DNA from: Brassica napus
Taxonomy: Eukaryota > Streptophyta > Magnoliopsida > Brassicales > Brassicaceae
Assembly: GCF_020379485.1 (NCBI RefSeq)
Contig: NC_063452.1
Coordinates: 27,472,770 to 27,536,769 of the forward strand
Length of the DNA stretch: 64,000 nucleotides
Direction of reading: 5' to 3'
Positions 54,730 through 64,000 of the stretch are shown in pieces. The position numbers and the translations under genes are program-made. The first letter of the stretch is position 1; every line of letters starts with the position of its first letter. The notes under the pieces are model-generated. The model had not been told where the DNA came from, did no database searches, and was given only the letters and a program-made list of their open reading frames with translations.

Positions 54730-57700
54730 TCAAGCATTCATTCTCCCTCTCCTGATCGAAAGAGAGCTAAAACTAGAAAACGCATCAGACATGTCGACCT
54801 TGAGCATAGCATCATTCATGGCATCTCTTAGATTCTTGTCATCAACAGCATCATAGATACATCCACGTCTCTTTGAGTCCCTTACGAGCTTTGTCCAAAC
54901 CGAACCACTCATAGTTAAGAGTCCTCTCGTTCCCAACCACCCATAAGCAGTGCCTTGCACAAGTGAGTGCTACGTTAGCTCTTTGACGGTTGCTGAGAAA
55001 CCCTATTTTCCCATTACCGTTGCTTCTTACGGTTGATATGATGATCACATCTTCTTCTCCACCTTGAAACCCATCAACCGACCGAACATTCAAAGTGAAA
55101 ATCTGATCTGATACGTTATTGTACTTATCTCCGATCCTCTCCTGGATTGCTCTTGTCTGACCTTTATAAGGTGAAATAACGCCAACGTTCATCTTTGTCT
55201 TCGTCTCACTTGACACTGTTTTAAAAGAAGAACACGTTACTGTTGATACTTGATTTTATATATATGTCAATAAAATGTTATATATACATATACATATATA
55301 TACCTTTGAAAAGATTGGATATAATTTCGGAAATCACAGCGACCTCAACCATGTTCTTAGGACTATTCCCATCACCAAACTCTTCTTTCCCAAGTCCCAC
55401 GTTGATAAAGGAGAAAGAACCAAACATATTTCCTTGGAGAAACCTCTTTTGATAGTTTCTTTCTTTAACAATGGCAGCATCAGAGATTTTCCTATCATAA
55501 AACTCCATGTTGGGGAAAAGACTTATAGAGGGATGCATACGGTACTGAACATCAAGCAAGTGTTTGTTGTGGCCGAGCAATACCAATCTCTCAAACAAGC
55601 TTCTCCCAAACTTAGCCTTCTCACACACCTACATGGATTACACGAGACTATGTTCGGTAGTAATATTTATAAAAGAATCATATTAAATGAGTTTTGTGCT
55701 TTCTCAAAAAAAAAAAAATGCTTTTTGTATAAAATATTTAACATCGTGTCACAGAACCAGTTCTAAGATTTTTGGAGGTAATAAACTATCTAGTAATTGT
55801 TTATATATTTTTTTTTTACAAGTCTGAAGACTAATGCTTCATTTGCCTATGCTCAGTACCAGCCTTTGTTATGTATATGTAAACATAGTCAGAAGTCTAT
55901 ATATATTGCTTGGAATAAGAAGAAAGAGTGTACCTTGCTTTGTACCATAGCTGGTAGCTGAAGCTCATCACCTATTAGAACAACATGGCGCAGGCCCTGA
56001 AGTTGCAATGCTGCAACTGATTCACATTCTTTAAGTTGAGCTGCCTCGTCAACTACAAGTAGTTCTATAGATGCTGTCCTTTCAACGGTCATTTGAGAAG
56101 CACCAGAAACAGTGCAGAAGATTATGCATGCATTTTGTAGGCAAAATCTCATCCCATCCTCGTTCTCCAACAAGGTTGGAATCCTAAAACGTTTTGGAAG
56201 CAAACGGAGAGGCTCCAGGCAATAACATACGAAGCTTCTAATCTCAAAATCATGTTTGGATGAGTTCTTCTTAAGGAAAGACCTAGCATGATGAAGAGCT
56301 CGACGGGCTGTGATCATGTTCTTCACATCATTAGATGGTATGAAAGACTTAGGCAGATGTGTGTACATATCCACCACATGATGCTCCATATGATCCATCA
56401 CCTTAACCAATTCTTGGCTTAAGTTATGGAACTCGTTCCTTATAAATTCTCCAAATGTAAGAATCTTTTCTTTCTTCTTATGCAACTCTTGGCTAGATCC
56501 ATAAAACATCTTCTTAACGAACTCTCCAAATGATTCAAGAAAGCTTCTCTTGTCTTCACCTTTCTTCTTTTCACTTGACAAGACATATGTCTTGTAATTA
56601 GACTCAGCCTTCTCAAGAAAATCTACGAAAGAACTCAAACTCAGTTCCCATCCAGACAATAACAGTGACAGTTTACTGATCCGATGCTCAAGAAACACAT
56701 CGAGGAGATCATTGTTCTTGCTGTCTATCCCCATTCTAACTCGGTTTCCGGATAAAACGATATTCCCTAGACCGTACGTAGAATGACCTGAGGGAGAAGA
56801 TTCTTTAACCAATGCCAATAGCCTCGATGCAACTCCAACCACAGCTGTGTTTGTAGGAGCGCACACGACTGTTTTGCAACCTAAGTTGAGAAGGGCAAAG
56901 AGAAGAGTAGCGACCGTCTTTGTCTTGCCTGTACCGGGTGGTCCCCATATCAGTTTCACACTAGTCTTCTCACTAAAAGTCCTTGTTTCCAAGAAACTCA
57001 AAACTGCAGATTCTTGAGAAGCGTTTAAGTTCGTTGAACGTATTAAATCCCTTACATTATTCCCCCAAGTCCTAGAAGAAACAGAGTGCTCTGTATCCTG
57101 AAGTACAAAAATATGTTAAACAAAAAAAAAGGTTAAAACATGTTATAAAATATGGCAAATATTCTTTGTATTTTATAAAACATAGTTTGAACTTTAATTT
57201 AAACTCAAGAATAAAATGTAGTTTGAACTTTAATTTAAACTTAAGAAAAACTGAACTAGAAGATATATCTTTTCAATATACCAAATAATAACTTGGGGCT
57301 CAAGGATTTTTTATTACATACCTCGGTATTAGCCTGAAGAACACTCTTGATGAGACTCATGTTCCCACCTTCGTAGTGCAAAGCTTTCCAGATACGAGTG
57401 TTAGTGGTCAAAGTCATGAGAAAAACACCAGAGCCAAATGGAAACCTCTCATCAATGGATATGGATACAGAAGAGTGAACAGAGAAATGTGTCTCATCTT
57501 CAACAGAGAACACATACGCAAGAACCAGTGGGTTCAAGTCGTTAACGCTTCTTGGCCTTCCTGCTTCTGTGAGAGCAATGAGGTCTCCGCATTTCGTCTC
57601 ATAGATTGTGTTGTTTCTTTTTACATTAACTCCCTTCAGTGATATATTGAAATGGTTTGATCTTCTACTAGTTTCTTTGATTTTCCTTGCCTCCAAGGAA

Positions 57701-57927
57701 CGTATGTAGAAGACAGGTGCTTTTGATAAAGATCCCAAGCTTGAGCACAACTCCGTTCGTGTTTCCTCTAGTAGATGAGGAACGAAGCAGTTAAGGTACT
57801 CATCAACGGACCAGAACTTGTCTGGTATCGTTCTTATACGTTCCTTAAAGATGTCTTTGTTGAGAATCTTTTGAACTAACCAAGAGAAGACTTCACTAAT
57901 CAGACTTTTGTTCTCTTCCCTATCCAT
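54730..57927 (-). pseudogene. SEN1/MAA3-like superfamily-1 helicase gene, probably inactive
   Basis: Minus-strand exons: 57927-57322, 57097-55934, 55628-55304 and 55215-54730. The start at MDREENKSLISEVFSW fits the family. Motifs seen: Walker A GPPGTGKT (residues 254-261), DEAAQ, GDELQLPA, DVQYRMHPSISLFPN and [15 protein letters not shown]. Motif VI reads [12 protein letters not shown], where the family has Arg in place of that Cys; this Arg is needed for ATP hydrolysis. Soon after, near 54915, the frame shifts by one base. Translation would end at 54851 (about 819 residues), while the family-like end ([16 protein letters not shown] and on) lies in another frame to 54730. One damaged catalytic residue plus a frameshift suggest a pseudogene, unless the shift is a sequencing error. 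In Arabidopsis the gene after IBR1 is, as I recall, a helicase of this family. Confidence 0.85.
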
Positions 57928-58194
57928 GTTACAGAATCTTTCTGCCACATAATAACAGAGAAAAATGTTAGTTATGTTCGTACTTCACAGTTCATTTATA
58001 GTAGAACATAGCTACACAAAGACTTAACTTGACGTACAAGTCAAACTAAATGATAAGAAGGAATCAACAAAGAGAAACGACGATGAAGAGTACAAATTTG
58101 GCTTATCAGTTTACTTAAGCAGACGAAGGCGAAAGGTTAAAGAGAATGTTGAAGTGATCTGTAATTTCAACAATACCAAGAAAAATATTGTAAA
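57928..58194. other. Spacer between helicase 5' end and Copia element C
   Basis: Should contain the helicase promoter. An out-of-frame ATG at 57950 precedes the chosen start. No gene seen. Confidence 0.5.
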
Positions 58195-58446
58195 TGTTAT
58201 GAAAGTCATATAGAGACAGCGCCGAAAACGTTGAAAAATATAAAAGATGTGGGGCCCGCTGTACTATTTGCACAGTAAATTCTACTTCTATATAAACGAT
58301 CGATTCGATCGTTTATAAATTATCATTCACTCTTCTCATCACTCTCTAATACACTCTTTCTATCAGTATTATTAATTCTACGGGTATAAATTTTCCCTTT
58401 ATTTAAATTCCCGCGATACAATAAAATTCCAGTTCTTTTTATAACA
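58195..58446 (+). repeat. 5' LTR of element C (start provisional)
   Basis: The right end TTTTATAACA at 58446 is firm because the primer site follows. The left end is chosen as TGTTATG by analogy with the other Copia elements; about 252 bp. Confidence 0.6.
58291..58317. promoter_or_regulatory. Palindromic double TATA box in the LTR of element C
   Basis: TATAAACGATCGA, one T, then its exact inverse TCGATCGTTTATA. Both arms start with a TATA-type word, so the site could nucleate transcription in both directions. It lies about 150 bp before the LTR end. Confidence 0.5.
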
Positions 58447-58460
58447 CGTTATCAGCACGA
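58447..58460 (+). other. Primer-binding site of element C
   Basis: CGTTATCAGCACGA directly after ATAACA, identical to A and B, lacking TGG. Confidence 0.55.
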
Positions 58461-58554
58461 TCACTCTGCGATTCGGTAAAATTTATTTGTATCATTTATA
58501 TCATGTTATAATGGTCGGAATACCGCCTATATTATTTACTAGTAATTTAATTTA

Positions 58555-58660
58555 TTTATTGGTCGGCCGAGCCGCCTTATATTCTGTTTATTATTAATTG
58601 GTCGGCCGAGCCGCCGTATAATTTATTTATTACTCTGCATTGATCGGCTGAGCCGTCGCA
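58555..58660 (+). repeat. Leader tandem repeat with GC-rich hairpins, element C
   Basis: Three units with GGTCGGCCGAGCCGCC-type cores, fewer than in A and B. Confidence 0.75.
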
Positions 58661-58782
58661 TGATTTGTTGTCATAACATAAATATTTCATTGCCATAATT
58701 TTTTCTTTTATGAAATTTTATAGATTTGATTGACCATTTAATACGATATTTTCAGACTGATTTTTAGTGTACTCGATTTAAC

Positions 58783-58860
58783 CCCAACGGTCACAAAGAA
58801 TTTTTTTCAAAATTTCCCCTTTCTCCAACGGTCATGAACAGTAATTTTTATCTATAAATA
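58783..58860 (+). promoter_or_regulatory. Leader promoter-like block: two MSA motifs and TATA box, element C
   Basis: CCCAACGGTCA at 58783-58793 and TCCAACGGTCA at 58824-58834 both fit YCYAACGGYYA exactly and have the same orientation. CTATAAATA follows at 58852-58860, and the small ORF starts about 95 bp later. In plant G2/M-phase genes MSA sites lie at similar distances from the TATA box. Confidence 0.6.
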
Positions 58861-58954
58861 CAATTCATTTTCACTCCATTTTCTCATCCAAAATATTTCA
58901 TCTTCTCTCAAATATATTCAAATCGCTCTCCTCCGATTTTTCATTTCAAGAAAG

Positions 58955-59125
58955 ATGATTCGCGCACTTTTGTTTTTATGTGCCATTTTCATTTGTGTTT
59001 CTATTTATGGTTTATTCGTTGGAGAATTTACTCCGAGTGAATTTAATATGAATATCGGTTTAATTTTCTTTACATCGCTTCTCCTTGTAATTGCTTGCAT
59101 GATTAATGTAAACGGTTCCTTTTAA
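58955..59125 (+). CDS. Small two-helix membrane ORF in the leader of Copia element C
   Basis: 56 codons, ATG at 58955 and TAA at 59123-59125. Helix one ALLFLCAIFICVSIYGLFV, turn GEFTPSEFN, helix two MNIGLIFFTSLLLVIACM, end INVNGSF. It has a CT-rich 5' region after a TATA box and ends about 50 bp before the Gag region. Present in all three related elements in the same place. No homologue recognised. Confidence 0.6.
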   Translation: MIRALLFLCAIFICVSIYGLFVGEFTPSEFNMNIGLIFFTSLLLVIACMINVNGSF

Positions 59126-59173
59126 TATGAATAATATTCTAATAATTTTTATTTATGTTCTTTAGAAATACAA

Positions 59174-60232
59174 ATAGCAAAAATCGAGAAACTTCAGTTT
59201 CCGGCATTGGAAGTAACTGGGACAAACTACACGGCATGAGTTACAAACATGGAGCTTCATCTAGATTCCGAGAAAATACTCGAAACAATAAGAGAAGGCA
59301 ATATATCAACCTCTCATGAAAAGGCTAAGGCCGTGATATTTCTGAGAAGGCATCTAGATGAAAATCTTACGCATGATTATGCGAGAACCAAAGATCCCTT
59401 AGATCTTTGGAAAGCTCTGAAGGAGAGGTTTGATAACCAAAAGAAAATTACTCTCCCCCATGCACTCGATGAGTGGAAAAATCTACGATTTCAAGATTTT
59501 GAAAAAGTGGAAACGTACAATTCCGCTATATTGAGAATAGCGGCGCAATTAGATTATTGCGGTAAGCCTGTCTCGGAAGCAGAAATGCTCGAGAAAACTT
59601 ACCAAACGTTCCACAAAAATCATTATGTTCTACAAGAACAATATAGAAATTGTGGGTATACGAGGTTCTCTGAACTCGCTGTGGCGCTTATAATAGCGGA
59701 GAGAAATAATGAACTCCTCATTAAAAACCACAATGCCCGACCCACGGGAACCAAAGCATTTCCTGAGGTAAATGCAACGGATATAAAAAATCCGGAAAAA
59801 GGAAATTATTCCTATCGTGGGCGTGGTCGTGGCCGTGGTCACAATCGTGGTTTTGGTCGTGGTCGTGGTTATCGATTTAACCGCAACCATGAAAGGAGTA
59901 ACAACCCAAGAGGAAGGGGATCCAACACATGGAATCGATCTGATCGGGTAAAAGGAAAAGAAACCCAAGAAAACCCTACTCATAAAAATGAGAACGTCTG
60001 TTACAGATGTGGATCGAAGGGACACTGGTCTCAAGTATGTCGAACTCCTCGGCATCTATGCCAATTGTACCAAGAATCTATTAAAGGCAAGGCAAAGGAA
60101 GTAAATCTCAATGAACACCTTGTGGGTACAACATCGACATACCTCGAATCCTCTGACTTTATGGGAGATTTCGACGAGGCCACTCATCAAAATATTGAAG
60201 TGCTTGTACTGATCAAGCTTAATAATGCCTAG
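59174..60232 (+). pseudogene. Copia Gag of element C, lightly damaged
   Basis: The ancestral frame begins near 59174, where the expected ATG is now ATA (then AKIEKLQFPALEVTGTNYT). A Trp codon at 59237-59239 is now TGA. Both changes are G to A. From 59249 the frame is open for 327 codons: a UBN2-type Gag core (ETIREGNIS, DPLDLWKALKERFDNQKK, YNSAILRIAAQL), then a long Gly/Arg-rich RNA-binding tail, then an intact zinc knuckle CYRCGSKGHWSQVC (about 59999-60040), ending at TAG 60232. Translation could restart at Met 59249, giving a protein short by about 25 residues. Confidence 0.85.
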
Positions 60233-60382
60233 TGATGCCATAAAATATTATGTATTTCACTTTCAGAATAATGTTGTATTTCAAAATATCTAATGTATAA
60301 TTATTGTGTACTTGTTATTGATGCATAATATGTTTACTTATGAAAGTTTATTTTCTTTATTGATATTAACTGTGTGTTACAG
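60126..60382 (+). other. Putative intron between gag and pol of element C
   Basis: A candidate donor GTG G|GTACAA at 60125/60126 and an acceptor TGTGTTACAG at 60373-60382 bound a T-rich 257-nt stretch that includes the gag stop. Joining them fuses the Gag frame to the Pol frame (phase 1, giving Glu before Met-Asp-Lys-Lys). The element-1 gag-pol gap (8736-8855) is likewise T-rich and frame-breaking. Not proven. Confidence 0.4.
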
Positions 60383-60384
60383 AA

Positions 60385-63300
60385 ATGGATAAGAAAGCAA
60401 ATGGAACAACAACTAAACAAATTGGTAGAGAAGTTTGCATACCAGATAGTGGCACAACGCACACTATACTGAAGGATAAGAGATATTTCTCTACTTTAAA
60501 GTCAGTAAAAATGACTATAAACACAATATCAGGTCCTACAGACCTGATCGAAGGAATTGGCAAGGCGAACTTTATGTTGCCTAATGGAACAAAGTTTTCC
60601 ATAGATAATGCCTTATATTCTCCAAATTCTAAGAGAAATTTGTTGAGTTTCAAAGATATATACCGTCAAGGGTATAACACTCAGTCTGCAACTGAGAATG
60701 GAAAGAAGTATTTGTATATAACTTCTGAAAAATCAGGCAAAGGCCTTGTACTGGAAAAATTTCCAGAACTTCCTTCTGGATTGCATCACACTTATATTGA
60801 TGCTATAGAATCACATCTTGTGATAAAAAGAAATCCAGAAGATGTTACATTATGGCATGATCGCCTTGGTCATCCAGGCACTACAATGATGCGAAAAATC
60901 ATTGAAAGCTCACATGGTCATTCAATAAAAACCCAAGATATATACCAAAGTAATAAAATGACATGTGATGCGTGTGCTCTTGGGAAATTAATCATAAGAC
61001 CATCACCAACCAAAGTTGACAAAGAATCACCAAAGTTTTTGGAAAGAATCCAAGGTGATATTTGTGGACCAATACATCCACCGTGTGGACCATTCTACTA
61101 CTTTATGGTATTAATCGATGCATCGAGTAGATGGTCACATGTTTGTTTGTTATCATCTCGAAATATGGCATTTGCGAGATTTCTAACTCAGATAATCAAA
61201 TTAAGAGCACAGTTCTCAGATTATCCAATTAAAAGAGTTAGATTAGATAACGCTGGTGAATTCACATCCCAAGCTTTTAATGATTATTGTATGGTATCAG
61301 GGATTGAAGTAGAGCATTCTGTTGCTCATGTTCATACACAAAATGGTTTGGCAGAATCATTAATTAAACGGCTGCAACTAATTGCAAGGCCATTGATCAT
61401 GAGATCAAAACTCCCAACCTCTGTATGGGGACATGCTATTTTGCATGCAGAAGCACTAATTCGGATAAGACCAAGTGCATACCATAGATATTCCCCATTA
61501 CAGTTAGCATTTGGAAAAGAACCAAATATCTCTCATCTAAAAATCTTTGGTTGTGCGGTTTATATTCCAATAGCACCACCACAACGTACAAAGATGGGAC
61601 CGCAAAGACGGTTGGGAATATATATTGGCTATGATTCTCCATCAATAATAAGATACCTAGAACCACAAACTGGTGATGTGTTTACGGCACGATTTGCCGA
61701 TTGTCATTTCAATGAGAAAGAATTCCCAACTCTAGGGGGAGACAATAAACAAGTAGGAAAAGAGATCAAATGGAGTGTACCATCGTTATTACACCTTGAT
61801 CCTCCTACGAAACAGTCAGAACTAGAAGTTCGACGTATCATGCATTTACAAAATATAGCAAATCAGCTACCTGATGCATTTGCTGATACCAAAATGGTAA
61901 CTAAATCACATATACCCGCTGCAAATACTCCTGCTCGTATTGAAATACCACAAAATGGTGGAACGGCAGTTGATACACGTGAATCAGGAACACGTTTAAA
62001 GCGCGGTAGACCTATTGGTTCAAAGGATAAACTTCCTAGAAAACGTAAGGAATGTGAAAAGCATGATACTCCCAAAATAACAGAAAATATTTTGGACGAA
62101 GAAAATTGTGAATCTAATGACAATATAAAGCATCTTGAATCTGAAGGAAATCATGAGATTTCTATCAATTACATCCATAATGGAAAGATATGGAAACGAA
62201 ATGAGATGGATGATATTGATGACGTTTTCTCATACCTTTTAGCAAAGGAAATAAATGAAGAAAACGAAGATCCAGAACCAAAGTCTGTATATGAATGTCA
62301 AAAGAGACATGACTGGATAAAATGGAAAGATGCAATTCAAGTCGAATTAGATTCGCTTAACAAACGAAATGTATTCGGACCTATTGTGCTCACACCCAAA
62401 GATGTAAAACCAGTTGGGTACAAATGGGTGTTTGTCCGAAAAAGAAATGAGAAAAACGAGATTACAAGATACAAAGCTCGTCTCGTAGCCCAAGGTTTCT
62501 CTCAAAGGCCAGGAATTGATTATGAGGAAACTTATTCTCCTGTCATGGACGCAATCACATTTAGATTCCTGATGAGCCTAGCGGCCAATGAAAATTTAGA
62601 AATGCGTCTCATGGATGTCGTTACGGCATATTTATATGGATCATTAGATACTGATATCTATATGAGAATCCCAGATGGATTTAAAATGCCAGAAACGTTA
62701 AGTTCCAAACCTAAAGAGTTATGTGCAATAAAATTGCAAAGATCATTATATGGGTTAAAACAATCTGGACGAATGTGGTATAATCGTCTCAGCGAACACT
62801 TAACAAAAGAAGGATACACGAATGATCCTATATGCCCTTGTGTTTTCATAAAGAAAACAACATCCGGATTTGTGATAATCGCGGTGTACGTTGATGATCT
62901 TAATATTATTGGAACTCAAAACGAAATCCAAAAGGCATCAAACTATCTGAAAGGAGAATTTGAGATGAAAGATCTCGGCCAGACAAAATATTGTCTAGGA
63001 TTACAAATTGAGCATTCTCGAAAGGGTATATTTGTACACCAGTCTACATATACCAAACGAGTATTGAAACGCTTTAACATGGATAAAGCAACTCCTCTTA
63101 GCACCCCGATGGTCGTTAGATCACTTAATGTTGAAAATGATCCGTTTCGACCATCTGAGGAAAATGAAGAAATACTTGGTCCTGAAACTCCATACTTAAG
63201 TGCAATTGGAGCTCTTATGTATCTTGCAAATTGTACTCGACCTGACATATCTTTTGCCATTAATCTTTTAGCGAGATTCAGTTCGTCTCCTACGCGAAGA

Positions 63301-63885
63301 CATTGGAATGGAATTAAACATGTCTTTCGTTACCTTCAAGGAACAACTGATTTAGGCTTGTTTTATCCTAAAAGTTCAAAAGGTCAAATGATTGGTTTTG
63401 CAGATGCAGGTTATTTGTCAGATCCACACAAAGCTCGATCCCAGACAGGATATGTTTTTACAATTGGAGGCACCGCCATATCTTGGCGTTCTCAGAAGCA
63501 GACACTTGTTGCTACTTCTTCAAATCACGCTGAGATCATTGCACTCCATGAAGCAAGTAGAGAATGTGTATGGCTAAGATCAATAAGCCGACACATCTGT
63601 TCAAGCAGTGGGATTGACGAAAATACGGAGCCAACTATTCTATATGAAGATAACGCGGCATGTGTTGCTCAAACGAAGGAAGGATATATCAAAAGCGATA
63701 GAACCAAACATATACCTCCGAAGTTCTTCTCATACACTCAAGAGCTCGAGAAGAATAAAGAGATTGAAGTAAGATATGTTCGATCATGCGACAATGCAGC
63801 CGACCTCTTCACAAAATCACTCCCTACCTCGGTATTCAGAAAACACATCCATAACATTGGAATGCGCCATCAGAAGGATATATGA
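60385..63885 (+). CDS. Copia Pol polyprotein of element C (protease, integrase, RT, RNase H)
   Basis: 1166 codons without interruption. The aspartic protease site CIPDSGTTHTIL is near residue 20. The integrase zinc region has WHDRLGHPG and CDACALGK. The integrase core has GDICGPI, a second Asp in RLDNAGEF and the Glu in NGLAESLIK, so the DDE set is present. FGCAVYIPIAPPQRTKMGP marks the integrase carboxy end. The reverse transcriptase runs from YKWVFVRKRNEKNEITRYKA to the catalytic YVDDLNIIG. RNase H follows with FADAGYLSD, SNHAEIIAL, YEDNAA and DNAADLFTKSLP. Length and order are normal for plant Copia elements. It is in a different frame from gag and its first ATG lies just after an intron-like acceptor. 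It could supply enzymes to the non-autonomous A/B family. Confidence 0.92.
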   Translation: MDKKANGTTTKQIGREVCIPDSGTTHTILKDKRYFSTLKSVKMTINTISGPTDLIEGIGKANFMLPNGTKFSIDNALYSPNSKRNLLSFKDIYRQGYNTQSATENGKKYLYITSEKSGKGLVLEKFPELPSGLHHTYIDAIESHLVIKRNPEDVTLWHDRLGHPGTTMMRKIIESSHGHSIKTQDIYQSNKMTCDACALGKLIIRPSPTKVDKESPKFLERIQGDICGPIHPPCGPFYYFMVLIDASSRWSHVCLLSSRNMAFARFLTQIIKLRAQFSDYPIKRVRLDNAGEFTSQAFNDYCMVSGIEVEHSVAHVHTQNGLAESLIKRLQLIARPLIMRSKLPTSVWGHAILHAEALIRIRPSAYHRYSPLQLAFGKEPNISHLKIFGCAVYIPIAPPQRTKMGPQRRLGIYIGYDSPSIIRYLEPQTGDVFTARFADCHFNEKEFPTLGGDNKQVGKEIKWSVPSLLHLDPPTKQSELEVRRIMHLQNIANQLPDAFADTKMVTKSHIPAANTPARIEIPQNGGTAVDTRESGTRLKRGRPIGSKDKLPRKRKECEKHDTPKITENILDEENCESNDNIKHLESEGNHEISINYIHNGKIWKRNEMDDIDDVFSYLLAKEINEENEDPEPKSVYECQKRHDWIKWKDAIQVELDSLNKRNVFGPIVLTPKDVKPVGYKWVFVRKRNEKNEITRYKARLVAQGFSQRPGIDYEETYSPVMDAITFRFLMSLAANENLEMRLMDVVTAYLYGSLDTDIYMRIPDGFKMPETLSSKPKELCAIKLQRSLYGLKQSGRMWYNRLSEHLTKEGYTNDPICPCVFIKKTTSGFVIIAVYVDDLNIIGTQNEIQKASNYLKGEFEMKDLGQTKYCLGLQIEHSRKGIFVHQSTYTKRVLKRFNMDKATPLSTPMVVRSLNVENDPFRPSEENEEILGPETPYLSAIGALMYLANCTRPDISFAINLLARFSSSPTRRHWNGIKHVFRYLQGTTDLGLFYPKSSKGQMIGFADAGYLSDPHKARSQTGYVFTIGGTAISWRSQKQTLVATSSNHAEIIALHEASRECVWLRSISRHICSSSGIDENTEPTILYEDNAACVAQTKEGYIKSDRTKHIPPKFFSYTQELEKNKEIEVRYVRSCDNAADLFTKSLPTSVFRKHIHNIGMRHQKDI

Positions 63886-64000
63886 CTGCTTATTCGAGGG
63901 GGAGCTTACGTGGTTGTACTCTTTTTACCTTACTATGGTTTTTCCCATTGGGTTTTCCTGGAAAGGTTTTTAACGAGGCAACAAAGACGTTAAGCGAGAG
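63886..64000 (+). other. Start of element C 3' untranslated region, cut by the window end
   Basis: CGAGGGGGAGCTTACG (63895-63910) and the following TTGTACTCTTTTTACC, CCCATTGGGTTTTCC and TTAACGAGGCAAC words match the 3' blocks of elements A and B. In A these are repeated before the true purine tract and LTR, so the LTR of C is expected a little beyond 64000. Confidence 0.75.

Larger units (their letters stand above)
58195..64000 (+). mobile_element. Nearly intact Copia element C, runs off the window
   Basis: The 5' LTR, primer site, leader, small membrane ORF, gag and a complete pol are present in order. The 3' LTR lies beyond base 64000, so the LTR start (placed at TGTTATGAAAG, 58195) and the target duplication cannot be checked. 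Pol is open throughout; Gag has lost its start and has one nonsense codon. Leader structure is shared with elements A and B although the LTRs differ. Confidence 0.88.

Overview
The window looks like plant nuclear DNA from the Brassicaceae, most likely Brassica or a close relative. It is AT-rich, has many short introns with GT..AG borders, and is packed with nested transposable elements. Its genes match Arabidopsis families closely in exon layout and sequence. Family names rest on recalled family features; no database search was possible.

Host genes, left to right: (1) minus strand 2257-3971, a six-exon WAVE-DAMPENED2-like microtubule protein with a TPX2 core; (2) plus strand 18704-20848, a five-exon seven-helix DUF3537 membrane protein, the plant branch related to gustatory-receptor-like proteins; (3) plus strand 21794-25099, a 16-exon EH-domain dynamin-like ATPase, best matched to EHD2; (4) plus strand 53040-54453, a six-exon peroxisomal short-chain dehydrogenase, IBR1, ending in the PTS1 tripeptide SRL; (5) minus strand 54730-57927, a SEN1/MAA3-type superfamily-1 helicase that appears broken (motif VI Arg to Cys, then a frameshift). 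As I recall, EHD2 and IBR1 are neighbours on Arabidopsis chromosome 4. Here about 28 kb of transposons separates them.

Mobile DNA fills the rest. At 4926-5735 is a TIR-bounded non-autonomous element carrying two tandem arrays. At 6037-11805 is a decayed Copia element with perfect CAAAA target duplications. At 11890-17195 is a nested non-autonomous element full of palindromic AGACGACT/AGTCGTCT repeats, including a ~0.9 kb hairpin. At 17379-18118 is a complete foldback element. At 25460-37409 two copies of one Copia family (A plus, B minus) stand tail to tail and form a 12 kb palindrome. At 39217-49900 a LINE on the minus strand is split by a gag-only Athila-like Gypsy element (39653-46317). 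At 52551-52935 is a small element carrying telomere-like repeats. From 58195 to the window edge is a nearly intact Copia element (C) with a 1166-residue Pol ORF.

The most unusual content is in the 5' leaders of Copia elements A, B and C. Each has a primer site that does not begin with TGG and that matches the anticodon arm of tRNA-Ile(IAU). Then come tandem GC-rich hairpins, one or two exact MSA (G2/M, three-repeat MYB) motifs, a TATA-like box, and a 56-57 residue two-helix membrane ORF, all upstream of gag. This arrangement looks like a built-in cell-cycle promoter driving a small accessory membrane protein. I do not recognise it as a described retrotransposon module.
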